Shown here: positions 23,801 through 36,213 of the stretch, one piece after another
Layout of the letters: each line of letters starts with the position of its first letter
Numbering within the stretch: position 1 is the first letter of the stretch
Origin: Polytrichum commune
Lineage: Eukaryota; Streptophyta; Polytrichopsida; Polytrichales; Polytrichaceae
Length of the DNA stretch: 64,000 bases
Direction of reading: 5' to 3'
NCBI GenBank assembly: GCA_950295325.1
Contig: OX485808.1
Coordinates: forward strand, 38,339,180-38,403,179
Notes under the pieces: generated by a model
Told to the model about the DNA's origin: nothing
Databases searched by the model: none
Seen by the model: the letters and a program-made list of their open reading frames with translations, nothing else
Program-made: the position numbers and the translations under genes

Positions 23801-24704
23801 TCAATCCCATTAGCCTTTTGGGCTTCCCAGACTTTAAAATTAATTTCATTTCAATTCATTGGGTTTTGCCAAATTTTCTGAAAAGCATTTAGTCTCCACA
23901 AAGGATATTCTGGGAAGCTGATTTAAGTAAGAGTGTTATTCTTGATTTGAGGAACAATTAAACAAGAAAAGTAAGTTTTTGTGGCTCACATCTTGACAAG
24001 TTTCAAGTTTCCATTGCATCCAAGATTTTGACTGCTACACAGCTACCCAAGATGCAGAACTGGCCGAGACTCATTTTCGTTGAATACTTCTATTGCTGTT
24101 GGGTGCTGAAAAGATCTAAAAAATACAAAAAATAACCAAGGGATCGTCATGACATAAGAGAATCGAAGAACTCCCTTGTGTCATGGCTCAAGTGCAAAGC
24201 AGACATCCTCTTAAGAAGGCTGCTCTCTCTTATGTGTGCATGAAACCACCTTCCTTTTCTCAAGCATTTAAATGCTTCGGTGACTACCCTAATTGACGTC
24301 CCTATTTCAGTTCAATTTCACCTGCAAGTGGCACTTCCTCCCTATGATTCACAAGGTTAAATGAACCAGCAATCAATAGGAGATTATTATTTCCTTTGAT
24401 TCTAGTTGCCCCCTATCACTTCAAATAATTCCCATATGACATAGCAACCCCCTTATCACTTGGAAGGGCAGTGAAATTCGTATCAGGGAGTAGCCATAAA
24501 ATACAGACAGCAGGAAGGAGAGATTCAAACTTCAAAGAGTAATCAAAATTTTGAACCGGTGACTGTTTTCTTGAATGCAAGTCCAGGACAAGCAAAACCA
24601 CGCGATTTAATATGCAGTATGAAAATAAAATACACATGAAGTGCAAGAATTTGTTCAAAGAAAGTCTCTTAAATGTACAGCAGAGAAAATGAGATGCTTC
24701 TAGG
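23801..24704. other. 3' flank of NUP85
   Basis: This stretch lies beyond the stop codon of NUP85 (gene on the - strand), so part of it is its 3' untranslated region. I saw no further coding segment. I did not assign a polyadenylation site. Confidence 0.5.
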
Positions 24705-27700
24705 TCACTCCTGTAAAATGGCACGACCTAAGTTGGATGCTAGAGCAAGCCGAATGTGCTCAAGAGAAGAGCGTGATAATTCTGAAGGATCAATGCCCTC
24801 AAGATCTCCCCGCACTTTAGCAAGAGAGAGATCTTGTAGTCGACTCAATAGTACTTGAGTTTCTTGTGTTCCAAGCACTGGCTTATCTGGCCATTCTAAC
24901 AGCTCCACCTGCACCAGGACACAAAACAAAGAGGAATTGGTTAGATAGAGATTCTTCGATCAATGCTGTTGTAGGATGAAAACAAAAGTATGCTTACATA
25001 CTCTTGGATCAGGGTAGGACTCATACACCAAAACAACATTTGTTTAAACATAACAGGCATGTTAAAGTTGGCAGGTCATAAACATCATACCGCATCCCGC
25101 AGAAGTGGTAGCCAGAATCTCTGTGGGGTAACTTGGGGTTTCAAAAGCTGCACATGACAAAATCGTATGTAAAACATGAGTCACTTCCACAAGGCAAATG
25201 ATGCCCAAAAACACAGTGATGCCAGTATATCATATTTGAAATTTAAGAATACATGTGAAGAGTTATACATCAAATACAGCAGCTCTCTATGTGTGCATGG
25301 AGTGGTAACTGTTAGAAATAGTATGTATGGACAAGCTTATTGGACGGGATGAATTTGGTCACCTGCATAAGAGAGCCAGCTGCCTGCTTTCCATATTCTG
25401 CCAATTTTGTTTGATCAGGATCTTTGGCTCGCAACTCCTTGATGCTATGTAGGCAAGTTTTGAAGTCACGGTACCTATTTACACATCAAAAAGGAGCTTA
25501 AAGATTGTTCTGAGCGTCAGGAGATAGAAATTTGCTCATGATAGGAAATAAGTTCATCATTGAAATGCAGACGGCAACCATGGAGCAGATCCATACACAA
25601 GTTTTGCAACATAGATAGAAACAAGGTAAAGTTGTTGTACCTATGTAAAAAGGAGAGCCCTTGAGTAGAGTGAAGTTCTGAGCCCAGCAAGTCCACTAGA
25701 CCTTCCAAATGCTGCAAACGCCTATCAAGGCTTAGTACTACAACTGACTGTCAAAGAATAGAAGGCAGGCCACAGTTTATTACAAAGATTCAGTGGTGAA
25801 TTTCTGGAGGTACCAGAATTCAGACTTACCTCAAGACTTTCTGTTTGGGAGTCGTTCATACCAAGAGACACTGCATTCAAGAGCTCATCTGCCACTGCAG
25901 CCAGGCGTTTGTCATCTTTGGCACGTTGCAACCAGGCTATACCAGCACCCTTGCGCCCATGTTTCCAATGGTGTATGCCGACAATCTGCACCCCCAAGCT
26001 ATGTAAATTAATAAGAACTTTCTGGAATGCCAAGAGTCCAATGACTTGAGAGGATAAAACTGTTGAATTTCTATATTCTGGAGATCTCTGACCATAATTC
26101 TCTTCAACCCAAAGTGGAGACATGGCCTTTAGTGATCATATTAAAAGAAGGTGTTACTTCTGTTCAGAACACATGACACCATTTTGTGCATGTATTGGAC
26201 ACAACAATTGTGGAGAACAATTCATACCCTGCTCACTGTTGTTGCAACATCATCCAGGTCATAAAGTCGGCACACCTCCAAAACCTATGCACCATGAAGA
26301 ATGAATGAGAAGCAAGCCTTTTCCTATTCACCTTCACATGTTTGAACATTGTACAAAGACTGAACCAAATAGCAATAAGTTGCTATAACTTAGTCAATGT
26401 TTGAGCAACTGAAGATATAACAAACAAATTTGATTGATCACCATGTTGCAGCAAATGATTCCTACACTTATTAGGCATCACATTAAGGACTGATTGGGGG
26501 GACTTACCTTGAGTGCAATATGGTCGCTTGTAGACACAGGTTGTTTCAAAAGTAGAGTTTCCAAGACGCCAAGACCTTGCCTTGGACAAAAAGATAGATA
26601 GGTTGAAGCAAGCTGCAAATTCCTCACAAAACGAAGTGAAGTCAAGAGAATGACAAGAGCTTACACTTTATAACTGGCATGAGATAATCATCATCTGTTA
26701 AAATAGGACAGCACTCTTGAAGGTGAGGAGCTAATCGAACCTGCCAAGTGAGCGGATGAGATGCAAGGACTTGAGCATATATCAAGCGATTGAGCTCTTC
26801 CATACTGATGCCACCCAACATATCTCGTTCCTCTCTCAAAAGTGACTGGGCATGTTTGCTCTTGGCTGTTAGCAGTTCCATTATATGTGCCATCAACCTG
26901 TCAACCAGTAATATGCAATTCAGTCCATGCTCTGCTCATTCACCAAAGAATAACAGACAGAGTACAGCTAGGATTTCAATAATTCTTCTAGACTACCAGT
27001 GACTACATTTTTGTGACACCTAATCACACAGTTCTTACAATTTAAAAAGAGCCTGAGCCTACCAAAAGTCATATAAATTTCCACACACAAATGAAGGAAG
27101 CCTTGAGGTCCATAAAAGGGTTGGAACACAAGACATGAGGAGAAAAAACCCAAAATTTGGCTAGAGATGTAGTGAACCAAAAGAGAATGTGGAGCTAAAT
27201 TATCTCATCAGCTGATTCTTGATTATATTTTCTTAACAATGTTCCAAGGAATGTAGCTTGTAATATTGAAGATAGATAATCTTGCGTTGTGACATGATCA
27301 GGCTAGCAATTTAAATCACAAGACTTGAGCTATATGCCTCCCTACAACAGCTCTTATACACCCACGTCCAGGTTCTGGAAAGGCAGCAGAAAGCTTCATC
27401 AGTCACTTACCAAGGGTCAAAGAGTCGTGTACATTCAGCAACAACCACCTGCATTTGATGCCAAATTTGATGATCAGTATAACTTGCCTCCAAAAAAATT
27501 AAGAACTTAGTGTCCAAAAGAAAGACCCTAGAGTCCAATATCACATTAGGCAGTAGAGTGACCGGGTAATCTACAATAAAATCCAATTTTCTGTCTCATC
27601 CCTTGCTCAAAATGAACAGGATGTGCCCTTCCTCTACCACTGATATCTACACAACCCAATTAGTATTTCAGACTGCCTGAGCAAGACCTGTTTACATACA

Positions 27701-30700
27701 CTTAATTGTATATTATGGTGTATATCAACAAAAGCATGAAGGGAGGCAAACCTCGGTGTTATCAGTACTTATTATTGCCAGTATAAGCTCCTGAAGGGGA
27801 TCATTAACAGATGAAGAGCCTTTGGTATTTGTGTCTGCCTTTGATTCAATACATTTGATGGCATAGCCTGCCAGACCATCTGACACCTGCAGTCAACAAC
27901 AAGTAAGACATGCGCAAGTAGTGAGATTTTAAGTCAAAGTGTGTTCACATTGTTGTCAGAACATGACCAGTCCCCAACTTTGACAGAATCATAGTTGGAA
28001 TAACTTTTAAAAATCAACATGACGTTTCTAACATCCCCTCCTATAACAAATGCAGAAGGAAACTAACTACATGATCTACATAGAAATCCAATAAAAAGCT
28101 GCCATTCATACAGAGCTCAAGGAGATCCAAGTGTTATGAGAGGGTTGGATTTCTATTCCTGAATTAGTAAGGAACTTATGAAGGTAAGCACTACCTTAGA
28201 AAAAGGTTGAACATGTAGTAAATGAGCAACTAGAAGCTCCATCCAGTGGGCAGTGGCTCCTAACAAATCCTCTATACTTCCCAGAACCACTTTAAGAAGC
28301 TTCTTTAAACCCTGGAGTGTTTCCCGATGATTGCACTCTCCCCAATACGTGCTCCCATCCAGCTTTGCAATAGAGCTGCGCCATTTCTCCCATGCCTATA
28401 TCAACACCAGTTTTTTTATGAGCAAATCTCCTTTCCATTGCTAAGAGATGCTGCACAAAGAGGTGTATATCTAAAGAGAAAACACAACCAGTAGACATAG
28501 AAGAAAGGGTAGAAGATCAACGCACTCTGCTAAATTCAGGCTTGAAACTGTGAGCTTGACCAGGGGAACCAGGAGGTAAACTGGGGCGCAACCGAGGCAT
28601 TTTTGAGATAAGAACTGCTACAGTTTCAACCAAACCATTCTCCACCTGCATATGCATGTCTCAACTTTCAATATCCAGATTCATAACAAAAACTGCTTCA
28701 CACAAGAGGGACGGCAATTTGCATCAGTAAAAACCGTTGTATCTCCAGAGGAAGAAAAATGAAGTCAACACATGAACACTTAGTCTAGAGAATGCCTTTG
28801 ACATGGAGAGACTCCAGGAGAGGGGCTCATTCTCAGTGTCAATGAATCAGGAAACCCTGTCAAGAGAGCGATCTCCAGTTGATAAATGGAAAAGGTGAAA
28901 ATCGGCCTGACTTACCAACCTGCATGCCCAGGAACTGAGATAACACAGAAGCCGAGACTGTATATCATGAAAGTCAACAAGATGGGAAGAGAAGCTTACT
29001 TGGCGATTGTCAATTTGGTCATGTTGGTAGGAGCCATGCATACGTAGTAAGCTGACCTGCATCCATAGTTATTGGTGAGTGGCTAGATTGCTCTCTATAT
29101 CAACTTATAAATTTCTAGAAAAAATCTCAATGACAAACCTACAAATGTATAAGTAATAGGTGCACATATAACCAGGTAGTGACTTGGAAGGATGCTGTAA
29201 AAGATTACATTTATTTATTGAGATTTAGAACTGCTGATTGAAAGTATATTTTCATTGAACTGGATGCAAATATATTAGAAGAATCAGACTGCAGCAATTT
29301 TAAACATTCTCTGATCGTCTAAAACCTAGGGCTGTTGGGCCAACAATGCTGTTGACAATTATATAACCCTCCCCGACAAAAGATATTTCAATCTAGATTG
29401 ATAATCACAATAATAAACTGGTAACAAAAATTTGAGGGTTATGTCACTGACCACAATGTCAAGCCATCCTACTGCAAGGGCAGAAGCTATGCCATCCCAA
29501 TACTCTGGATCGTCTTCTGGAAACTAGTACAAGAAAGTAATAAGTTAGAAAGACATATCAGTAATACCCTTCACTTTTATATGCGAAGCATTTGTACTAG
29601 AAGCAGAAAACCTGCCCAACATGATTTAGAATATTTGCTATGGAAAAAATGGTAACTGAAACAGAGCAATTGGCACTTACCCGCAAGTTCACTAACTTCT
29701 GTTGGAGCTTTGTAAGCTTTGGATGCAGAGTTGCAGTTGAGAAAACCCCATCATAGCTCTGTCATTACACGAATAATCGAACACCAAATAGAAAGCATGA
29801 CAAACTATCAGAATACAAATTAGACTCATAATCAGGCAGAAGAAGCTTGCAGACAATTTCAATCTCCTGCACAGCTAATTGAGGTTCCCACTAGCAAAAC
29901 ATGAGAACACCAACAATTAGCAGCCGACACAAGTTGTTGACACTTTCACAACCTCGTCACTAACTAACACAATGAGCATTTTGACTGGAAAAAGGTCTAC
30001 TCATTGAAACATTCGAATGCACGAGTGAAAAGTTGAGTTGAGTAGGTGTGCAGACAATTCACCCTTATTACATACAAAACTGAACTGCTTGAATTTATTA
30101 ACAAACTCAGAGTTGGGTAAAATGGGAGAATGGTGTTTGCAAACTCACAGCCACCCAGTCCACCAAACGTTCAGGCAGCCAGGATGCAGAATTTTTGTCA
30201 ACATAGAAGATCTCCACAAGATCCCAGACAGCTTTCACAATTGATGGCTTGAGACTGTCTTGTAATTCCTGCTCTCATCCACATTCACACATTTTCCTTG
30301 TTAGGATAAGTTTAGTACAGAAAAGAGAGAGTTACAAACACAAATTGATGTGAACTTCCATGTAACTCAGAATGTCTTTCCAATTTCACAAACCTCAGGA
30401 CTTCAGTTGTAATGAAGAGCCAATAGTGAGCAGTATGATCAGATTTGACTCAACCAAACCAAATAAGAACTTTCTAAGAAATCAAGTGAATTAATGTCGA
30501 ACATACTATGGGACGAACATGAAACGAGAACTGTCCCATTCCATGGTCACTTGACATGATGGACCCTACTAAGGGAGAGTCAAGAGGGCATATGATTGCA
30601 GTTTCTCTTTATTTTATATTATACAAAACATTTGGTCTTTAAGTTTTTAACTACATGAAGACAATAAGAAAATAAGCAGTCATTGTGATCCATACAAAAG

Positions 30701-32849
30701 GAATTCCATAAATTAAGCCAGCATATCAACCTTGCCTTTGTAGAGTAGCCAGAGAAATCTGTAGCTGAGCCAGGCGGGCCAGCAGCAGGTCCAAGAGAGG
30801 TGCTGATGTTCTGGCTATACTCCAACACCGCTTGCCACCTACACAGACAAGGAGACCAATTTCATCAGAAAGCACCACAAAGCTGCAAAATCAAACTCTA
30901 CCCAAACACTGAAAAGTTCCACACTCCATGGAACCACAAGAATCCAAAAGCGGGAGAATTGAATTGCCAAGGAGACATGGAACTCTCTGGAAGTGGTGGA
31001 AGAAAGTCATCACAAAACAAGAGAGAAGTAACCAATGTTGTCCTAAAGAGATGACAACAGCTGAGCACAATTGCAATGCAAAGTCTACATGTTCATCTGT
31101 GAAAATGATCTACAACAGAATCGATTTATAAACCTCTTAACCTTCACTTTCTTTGATCATTTACTGATACTCTCAACACAGAGGTTGGATGCAGAACTAT
31201 CTTGCAAAAACAACCCATGATTCTTTGAGAAATGAACAGACAGTCAAATGAAAAACTCTAAAATAATCCTCATGAGACAAAAAGGGGCACAGTGACTTGA
31301 TCAGATTTGTAAAACAGGATGGTGATAAATTGAGTAACATCAACTCAATAAAATCTTCAGTGACCTGTTCATGGGAATCCTTTCAGAATAGTTCATGCTA
31401 GTTACTTAGGAAACAATTGTGAATACATAATGCTGCCTCTCGATTCACCTATCCAGAATTCACCTCAACATATTTGAATTTGTGCTTCTTGCTAGATTGA
31501 AATTGTTCTCTTGGCGACCTCTAGAAAGGGGAGGAGCATTAGCACATTTGTGTCATCCAAAGGTAATCTGATATGCTTCAAAGGTGGTTTAAACCCAAGG
31601 CCTTAACCCGGATCCCATGGGAACTCCAAGGTTAAGCCGCCTAAGGCCAGCCAGAATAGTGCTGAAATGGGTCACTTTCCTAGCACTTGATTTCCAGTGC
31701 ACCCTACCACCTATGGTCCACTCAATCATGGTAAGGGTATCCAGTGAACCGGATATTTTTCAATCATGTGGGAACCTAGGGGCTTGCCATTGGGGTAGGA
31801 GATAGGTAGAGGCCAGCTTGTCCACGCCCATTCAAGGTGCTCACCTTTGAAAGGAAGCAATACTCTTCAAGGGCCCTCTAATATTCAAGCCAGTGGCAAC
31901 ATCAGAGTCATCTCTTCATGTCCCCTCCTTCACCTGTCTAGAATTAACCTTGGCATTTTTTAATTTGTGCTCAATGCAAGATTGAAATTGTTCTCTTGGC
32001 AAGCTCAAGGAAAGTGACGAGCATTAGCACATTCGTGTCATCCAAATGTAACTTGGTATGCTTCACATAATTATCCCACTGAAAACCTAACACCCTTAAC
32101 AATGTCAACTCGCTAATCTTGCCTCATCGTAAACAGAAATGGAGAGAGGAGGCCTACAATAGTTCATGCTAATTACTGAACAGCAATATGTATATAAATC
32201 GCTACGTATCGGTTCACCTATGTAGAATTAACCTCGATGTGTGAATATGTGCTTGATGCAAGATTGAAATTGTTCTCTTGGCGAGCTCTAGGAAAGTAAA
32301 GAGCATTTGCACATCTGTGCCACCCGAATGTAACTTGATATAAAGCTTCACATTATCATCCCACTGAAAACCTAACACCCTCACTCCAGCTCACTCATCT
32401 CACTTAATCCCAAAAGGTATGGAGAGAGGAGGTTGCCCCACATACCAGTCGGACGAAACGGGATAACTGGAACCATCACTGGACTGCATAAGCTGCTGCT
32501 TCTGGCTCTGCAAGAAAGCAAATGCCTGAACAGACGAATACGCAAGGGCGCGCTTCTCAGCCGGCGCCCGGTCATCCTTCTTCCCGAGCTTGAGCTCCAC
32601 CACCTTCCCAGGCCCACAGCCAGGCTTCATAATGCTACTTTCATCTTTCTCCTTCTCCGCTTCCTTTGTAAGCTGCCCAAGGTACGATAACCTTAACACA
32701 TTGCCTGGCCCCCATGTCACCAAAACCCTAGGGGTTACCTTCATGCCGTGATGCACCGTGTGTACCACTGGAACTGCTGCCCCCGAGTCTGAAGATGGCC
32801 GCATGTAGGGGACGATGGCGCCCCCATTCTGCCCGTCCAAGGACGGCAT
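24705..32849 (-). CDS. NUP85: Nucleoporin NUP85, 18 coding exons, 759 aa
   Basis: NUP85 is a helical scaffold nucleoporin of the Nup107-160 (Y) complex at the nuclear pore. Coding exons, 5' to 3': 32446-32849, 30736-30838, 30149-30268, 29681-29758, 29452-29523, 29000-29056, 28526-28645, 28195-28395, 27752-27886, 27411-27448, 26667-26897, 26508-26580, 26228-26275, 25830-25985, 25641-25711, 25363-25474, 25091-25147, 24705-24908. Every junction keeps frame and no stop occurs. The ATG at 32,849 gives MPSLDG...GAIVPYM, like the Arabidopsis start, where the protein is 716 aa. Family landmarks are DWWQAVLEYSQNI (~134), SASWLPERLVDW (~196), LLRMHGSYQ (~262), GGISMEELNRLIYAQVL (~470), IHHWKHGRKG (~564), TPQRFWLPLL (~681) and LALASNLGRAIL (C-terminus). 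Intron 2 uses a GC donor (AAG|GCAAGG). The exon 11/12 junction could shift by a few bases. Intron 1 (1.6 kb) carries repeats and a 5S-derived block. Confidence 0.95.
31435..32445. repeat. Diverged repeat units in NUP85 intron 1
   Basis: The block GATTGAAATTGTTCTCTTGG occurs at 31,495, 31,980 and 32,262, each followed by a GAGCATTnGCACAT block. The last two copies stay in register for about 230 bp (CCCACTGAAAACCTAACACC, then ATGGAGAGAGGAGG). The third copy runs up to the exon 1 splice donor at 32,445. The first copy is cut after TATGCTTCA by the 5S-derived insertion. Confidence 0.8.
31590..31706 (+). ncRNA. 5S rRNA-derived sequence (retroposon or TRIM relic)
   Basis: CCGGATCCCATGGGAACTCC, then GGTTAAGCCGCC, AGAATAGTGCTGAAATGGGT and CAGTGCACCC follow the order and spacing of plant 5S rRNA (CCGGATCCCATCAGAACTCC, AGTTAAGCGTGC, AGTAGTACTAGGATGGGTGA, GTTGCA-CCC). 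Identity is roughly 70 percent by eye. The A-box-like and C-box-like promoter parts are recognisable but mutated, so it is not a functional 5S gene. It lies antisense to NUP85 inside intron 1. Cassandra TRIM elements carry 5S sequence in their LTRs across vascular plants, and 5S-derived SINEs also exist. Either origin would fit the ~340-bp insert at 31,580-31,920. Confidence 0.75.
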
Positions 32850-32934
32850 GCCAACGAATTGCGAACGAATTGATTGGATCGATGTCCGCTCACTCACTCG
32901 CTTCCGATCAAAATCCTCGTAAACAGTGTCCCCT

Positions 32935-33245
32935 TATGCAATGCTCCTGTCAGCCCCGCATTTCTCTGTCGTTCTAAACCAAATCCTACACGTTCTAGCT
33001 ATTGTGGACCTCCGGTGTTCTGTGTGCACATGTGTGGTTAAGCGAGAGGACTAACTTAGGGTTTGAAGATTCGAGAAAGAGAAAATTCAGAACGCAGAAC
33101 TCGTCTTAATTCTCTACTTAACTTACACAAAAGAAATGAAACATTGTGTGTACAATGAACATGTCAGCTCCGCATTTCCAGAGAGTAAGTTTAGATGCTG
33201 TGGATTCGGAGTGCAGGTTTCGGAGAAGCGAGAGGTTTAGGGTTT
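32935..33245 (-). promoter_or_regulatory. NUP85 promoter/leader with two telo-boxes in a duplicated region
   Basis: Just upstream of the NUP85 start lie TTAGGGTTT (33,056-33,064) and TTTAGGGTTT (33,236-33,245), reverse complements of the plant telo-box AAACCCTAA. Telo-boxes are common in promoters of housekeeping and translation or cell-cycle genes. Both telo-boxes follow AAGCGAGAGG (33,040 and 33,226). Each set is preceded by GTCAGCyCCGCATTT (32,949 and 33,163). The ordered blocks indicate a diverged duplication of ~190-215 bp. I could not place the transcription start. Confidence 0.6.
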
Positions 33246-33600
33246 AAGGGGCTCTAGCGGCAGAACCAAATCATTCCATTCGGTACATTTCAGAGATGAT
33301 CGGACAAACCGTATGACTACAAAGTGCATAAAACATCATGTGCGGAACCTTGTTCAACCCTTAACTTCCGGGACCATATTGTGGTTTCAATAGATCATTA
33401 AAAAACTAAGTATTTAAGCCTCGATCTGTATTGTACCTAAAAGAATTTTTTCTGTTAATGATTTTGAGATGACATCAATTCCGTCGTAATATATAGTCAT
33501 TATCATGATTTTATATAATCAATTTAGAATCATTAAATTTCAAGAAATTATGATAAATGTATGCAATAAAATAGGGGTAACTTAAGTGTAAGGGTGGGTG
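33246..33600. other. Upstream spacer of NUP85
   Basis: AT-rich sequence with no coding signal. It could contain more distal promoter elements that I cannot recognise. Confidence 0.4.
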
Positions 33601-33639
33601 TGAACTACTTCATAAACTTGCTCAAGCCAATTGTAGTTT

Positions 33640-34345
33640 TTCGCATGGGTCCAACACCAAAGAAATTTCAAAATCAATCAATCCTACTAGTCGAGAGCAA
33701 AATTCTAGAGCCAATGAGTTTATAGTAGTGTATGGTTCCAATGTATGAAAATTTGAAGTTGCACTAGTGTGACACCACTATCCCATCAAATCTTAGCAGT
33801 CTTTACTCAAGAAAATACTCCTCCTACTTTGAAAAACGAATCTTCAAGATTAGGTCTAGTCTTGGGTCCAAAAATAAGGCCCAACAAGGGTTGTTTTGGA
33901 CCCTAAGTTTTTGGGACCTGAACCATGATATGAACCCACCCTAACTAAATACAAGATTGTACCTATTATTAGAGAAATATGTAAGTTAGTTGCACCTATT
34001 CCCAACACTTTAACAAGTTTGAGTACTTAAGTGTGGGTTTCCACTAGGACCCAAGAATAATGAGACTCCAAAATTGAGTGATCCTATCAATCGAGACATC
34101 GAGACCCAAAATTATGGACACAAGGAGTTTACATTAGGGTCTAGGTTCAAGGTATGAAAAAAAACGAACTAGCACTATGTAGCATCACTTTACCACCAAA
34201 TCTCAACAGTCCAAACTCAATAAAATAGTCCTCCTAGTTTTAGAAACCAATCTTCAAGCTTGGGGCCCAATCTTGAGTCCAAAAATAAGGTCCATTCAAG
34301 TTGTATTTTGAACCCCAAGTTCCTTGTACCCATACCCTAATGTAG
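33640..34345 (+). repeat. Diverged tandem duplication, offset 410 bp
   Basis: AATCTTCAAG at 33,839 and 34,249 anchors two copies. They share GTCCAAAAATAAGG, TAGCAGTC/AACAGTC plus CTCAA, CCCAAGTTCC/CCTAAGTTTT and other blocks over about 300 bp. Non-coding. Confidence 0.75.
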
Positions 34346-36213
34346 ACCCGACCTTTGAGTGATCCAATCTATGTGTTCATTGTTTCCTCGAGCCCTTCAA
34401 AATGGTTCCAAAAACATGCTACTCATATCATATGAATTCTATCCCAATTCTTGCAAAGGCGGTGTGTTTCAAAACCCATTCTGGTTATGTATGAGCATCC
34501 ATTTGTACTACCCATGTAGCGTCATGCTCCACAATTTCCACGAGACCTTGCCTAAAATCTCACGACTGTGGGATAGAGGACCATAAGCAATACTTGCTTA
34601 CAATGCCTAGTAAACATCCGTGTAAGAATTTGAATTTTCACATTTGAAGTTCATATGCCTCTTCTAGAGGCAGTCAAAAGTTCATTAACCAAATGACGGG
34701 TGTCTCACAAATTGAACTTGAATACCATCTTTGAAGCATGTTTACTCTGGGTTGTTGCCCAAAGTACTAAACATAGCTGATTCTTACAAGGGGCAACACT
34801 CACAAGCAAGAAAAACTTGCCTCCTCGCTCAAGTCTTAGTGACCTTCTATGAGGATCAAATTCACATTGGAGCATCCTTCTCCTTCATATCAAATCCAAG
34901 TCTATTGAGACTCGCACCTATCTCTTCTTGGAATATAAAAACCACCATGCCAAATAGGAGACCCAGCAGATGATGTGAGGTGGCAATTTAGATCATTACC
35001 CAGCAAGAGATAGCCCCTCAGATCAGTGGGGGAAACAAAGGGTTAAGCGCATTCAATTTATTAGGCATGTCTACCTTAGGCATATGCAAGGCCTCAAGGT
35101 TACAAATGGGATGGAGTTTCTTTGTATACTCATGCAAGGTTCCTGTATATCTCTGCTTTGCAGGCACAATTTGAATGCAACCATATTTAACAGACATTCA
35201 AAGACTCTAAAGCCAAATAGTGTGCATCATTCATTTGATCCAACGTGATTGTTTGTAGTAGAGGAAAATCAAAAGACGTTTTCTCAGCACATTTGAGCTC
35301 AACCACCCAAGTAACTAATGCTGAGCGTTTGACAGGAATCGTCAATCAAAATCAGGTGCTGTATGCTACTGAACATTGTCATTCATGACCAACTATGTTG
35401 CACATCAAGTGCAAAAATTTTGAAACTTTTCGAGAGGGAACGCTAGGATTATGGACTTCAAAAGCCACCCACATGTTATTGCCAAACGAGGCAATTCATC
35501 TTGAGAGTTTTCCTGCAAGTTTCTGAAGAACAGCATTCTGCAGTCCACAACTGAGCAAATGGAAAATTCAAAGAATATTCTCTGTCCATGGCTATGGTGA
35601 CGGCCATAATCCTGGTATGTATATACAGAAACATCCAGCCTTCTGTCTCTAGTGACCAGACCCCCAGACCCCCAAACTCAAGTTGCATTTCCAGGTGTAT
35701 ACTTGTACACGGGCAGGCAGGTCTTGCACCATAAAATATGATGGTTTAACAATAAAGTGACGCATAGATAGATCTGCAATTTCCACTGATGATAAGCTGC
35801 ATTGTACACCAAGTCGGCCTGTGAATCCTGCCTAGCTAACTCTTATGGTACCATTCTATAAAAAGCATGTGGAATGTTACAACGATATCAAGAAAGGGTA
35901 TGGAAATCAAGTGGGCCACTCTGCTACTTGCCAGTGAGCAAGAAAGGCACATAAAAAATCTGGCCCTGTGCCTAAACCTCCCTAACCTAACAAGAAAAAA
36001 ACACTGTAAAGTTTATCCCTTGCTATATCGAATTTGACAAGAACCCCTACTACTCAGAGGTTGCATGTATCAGTGACTGTTGACCAGGAGAAAGCCGGTC
36101 TGAGGTTTCTACAAGAGAGATGGGTTCAAAGATATGCTCAAAGAATTGATAGATTACTCGATTTGAAAATCATTGACAAGTGATAAATGAAGTGCAGCCC
36201 CGCAGAGCATGCT
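34346..36213. other. Intergenic spacer between the two host genes
   Basis: Separates the NUP85 promoter side from the 3' end of the PHD/GNAT gene. The part next to 36,214 must include that gene's 3' untranslated region. I see no supported exon or recognised repeat. Confidence 0.5.

Noticed and set aside
31600-31706. Functional 5S rRNA gene
   Set aside because: Too many substitutions in the internal control region and no tandem 5S cluster; it is a derived copy.
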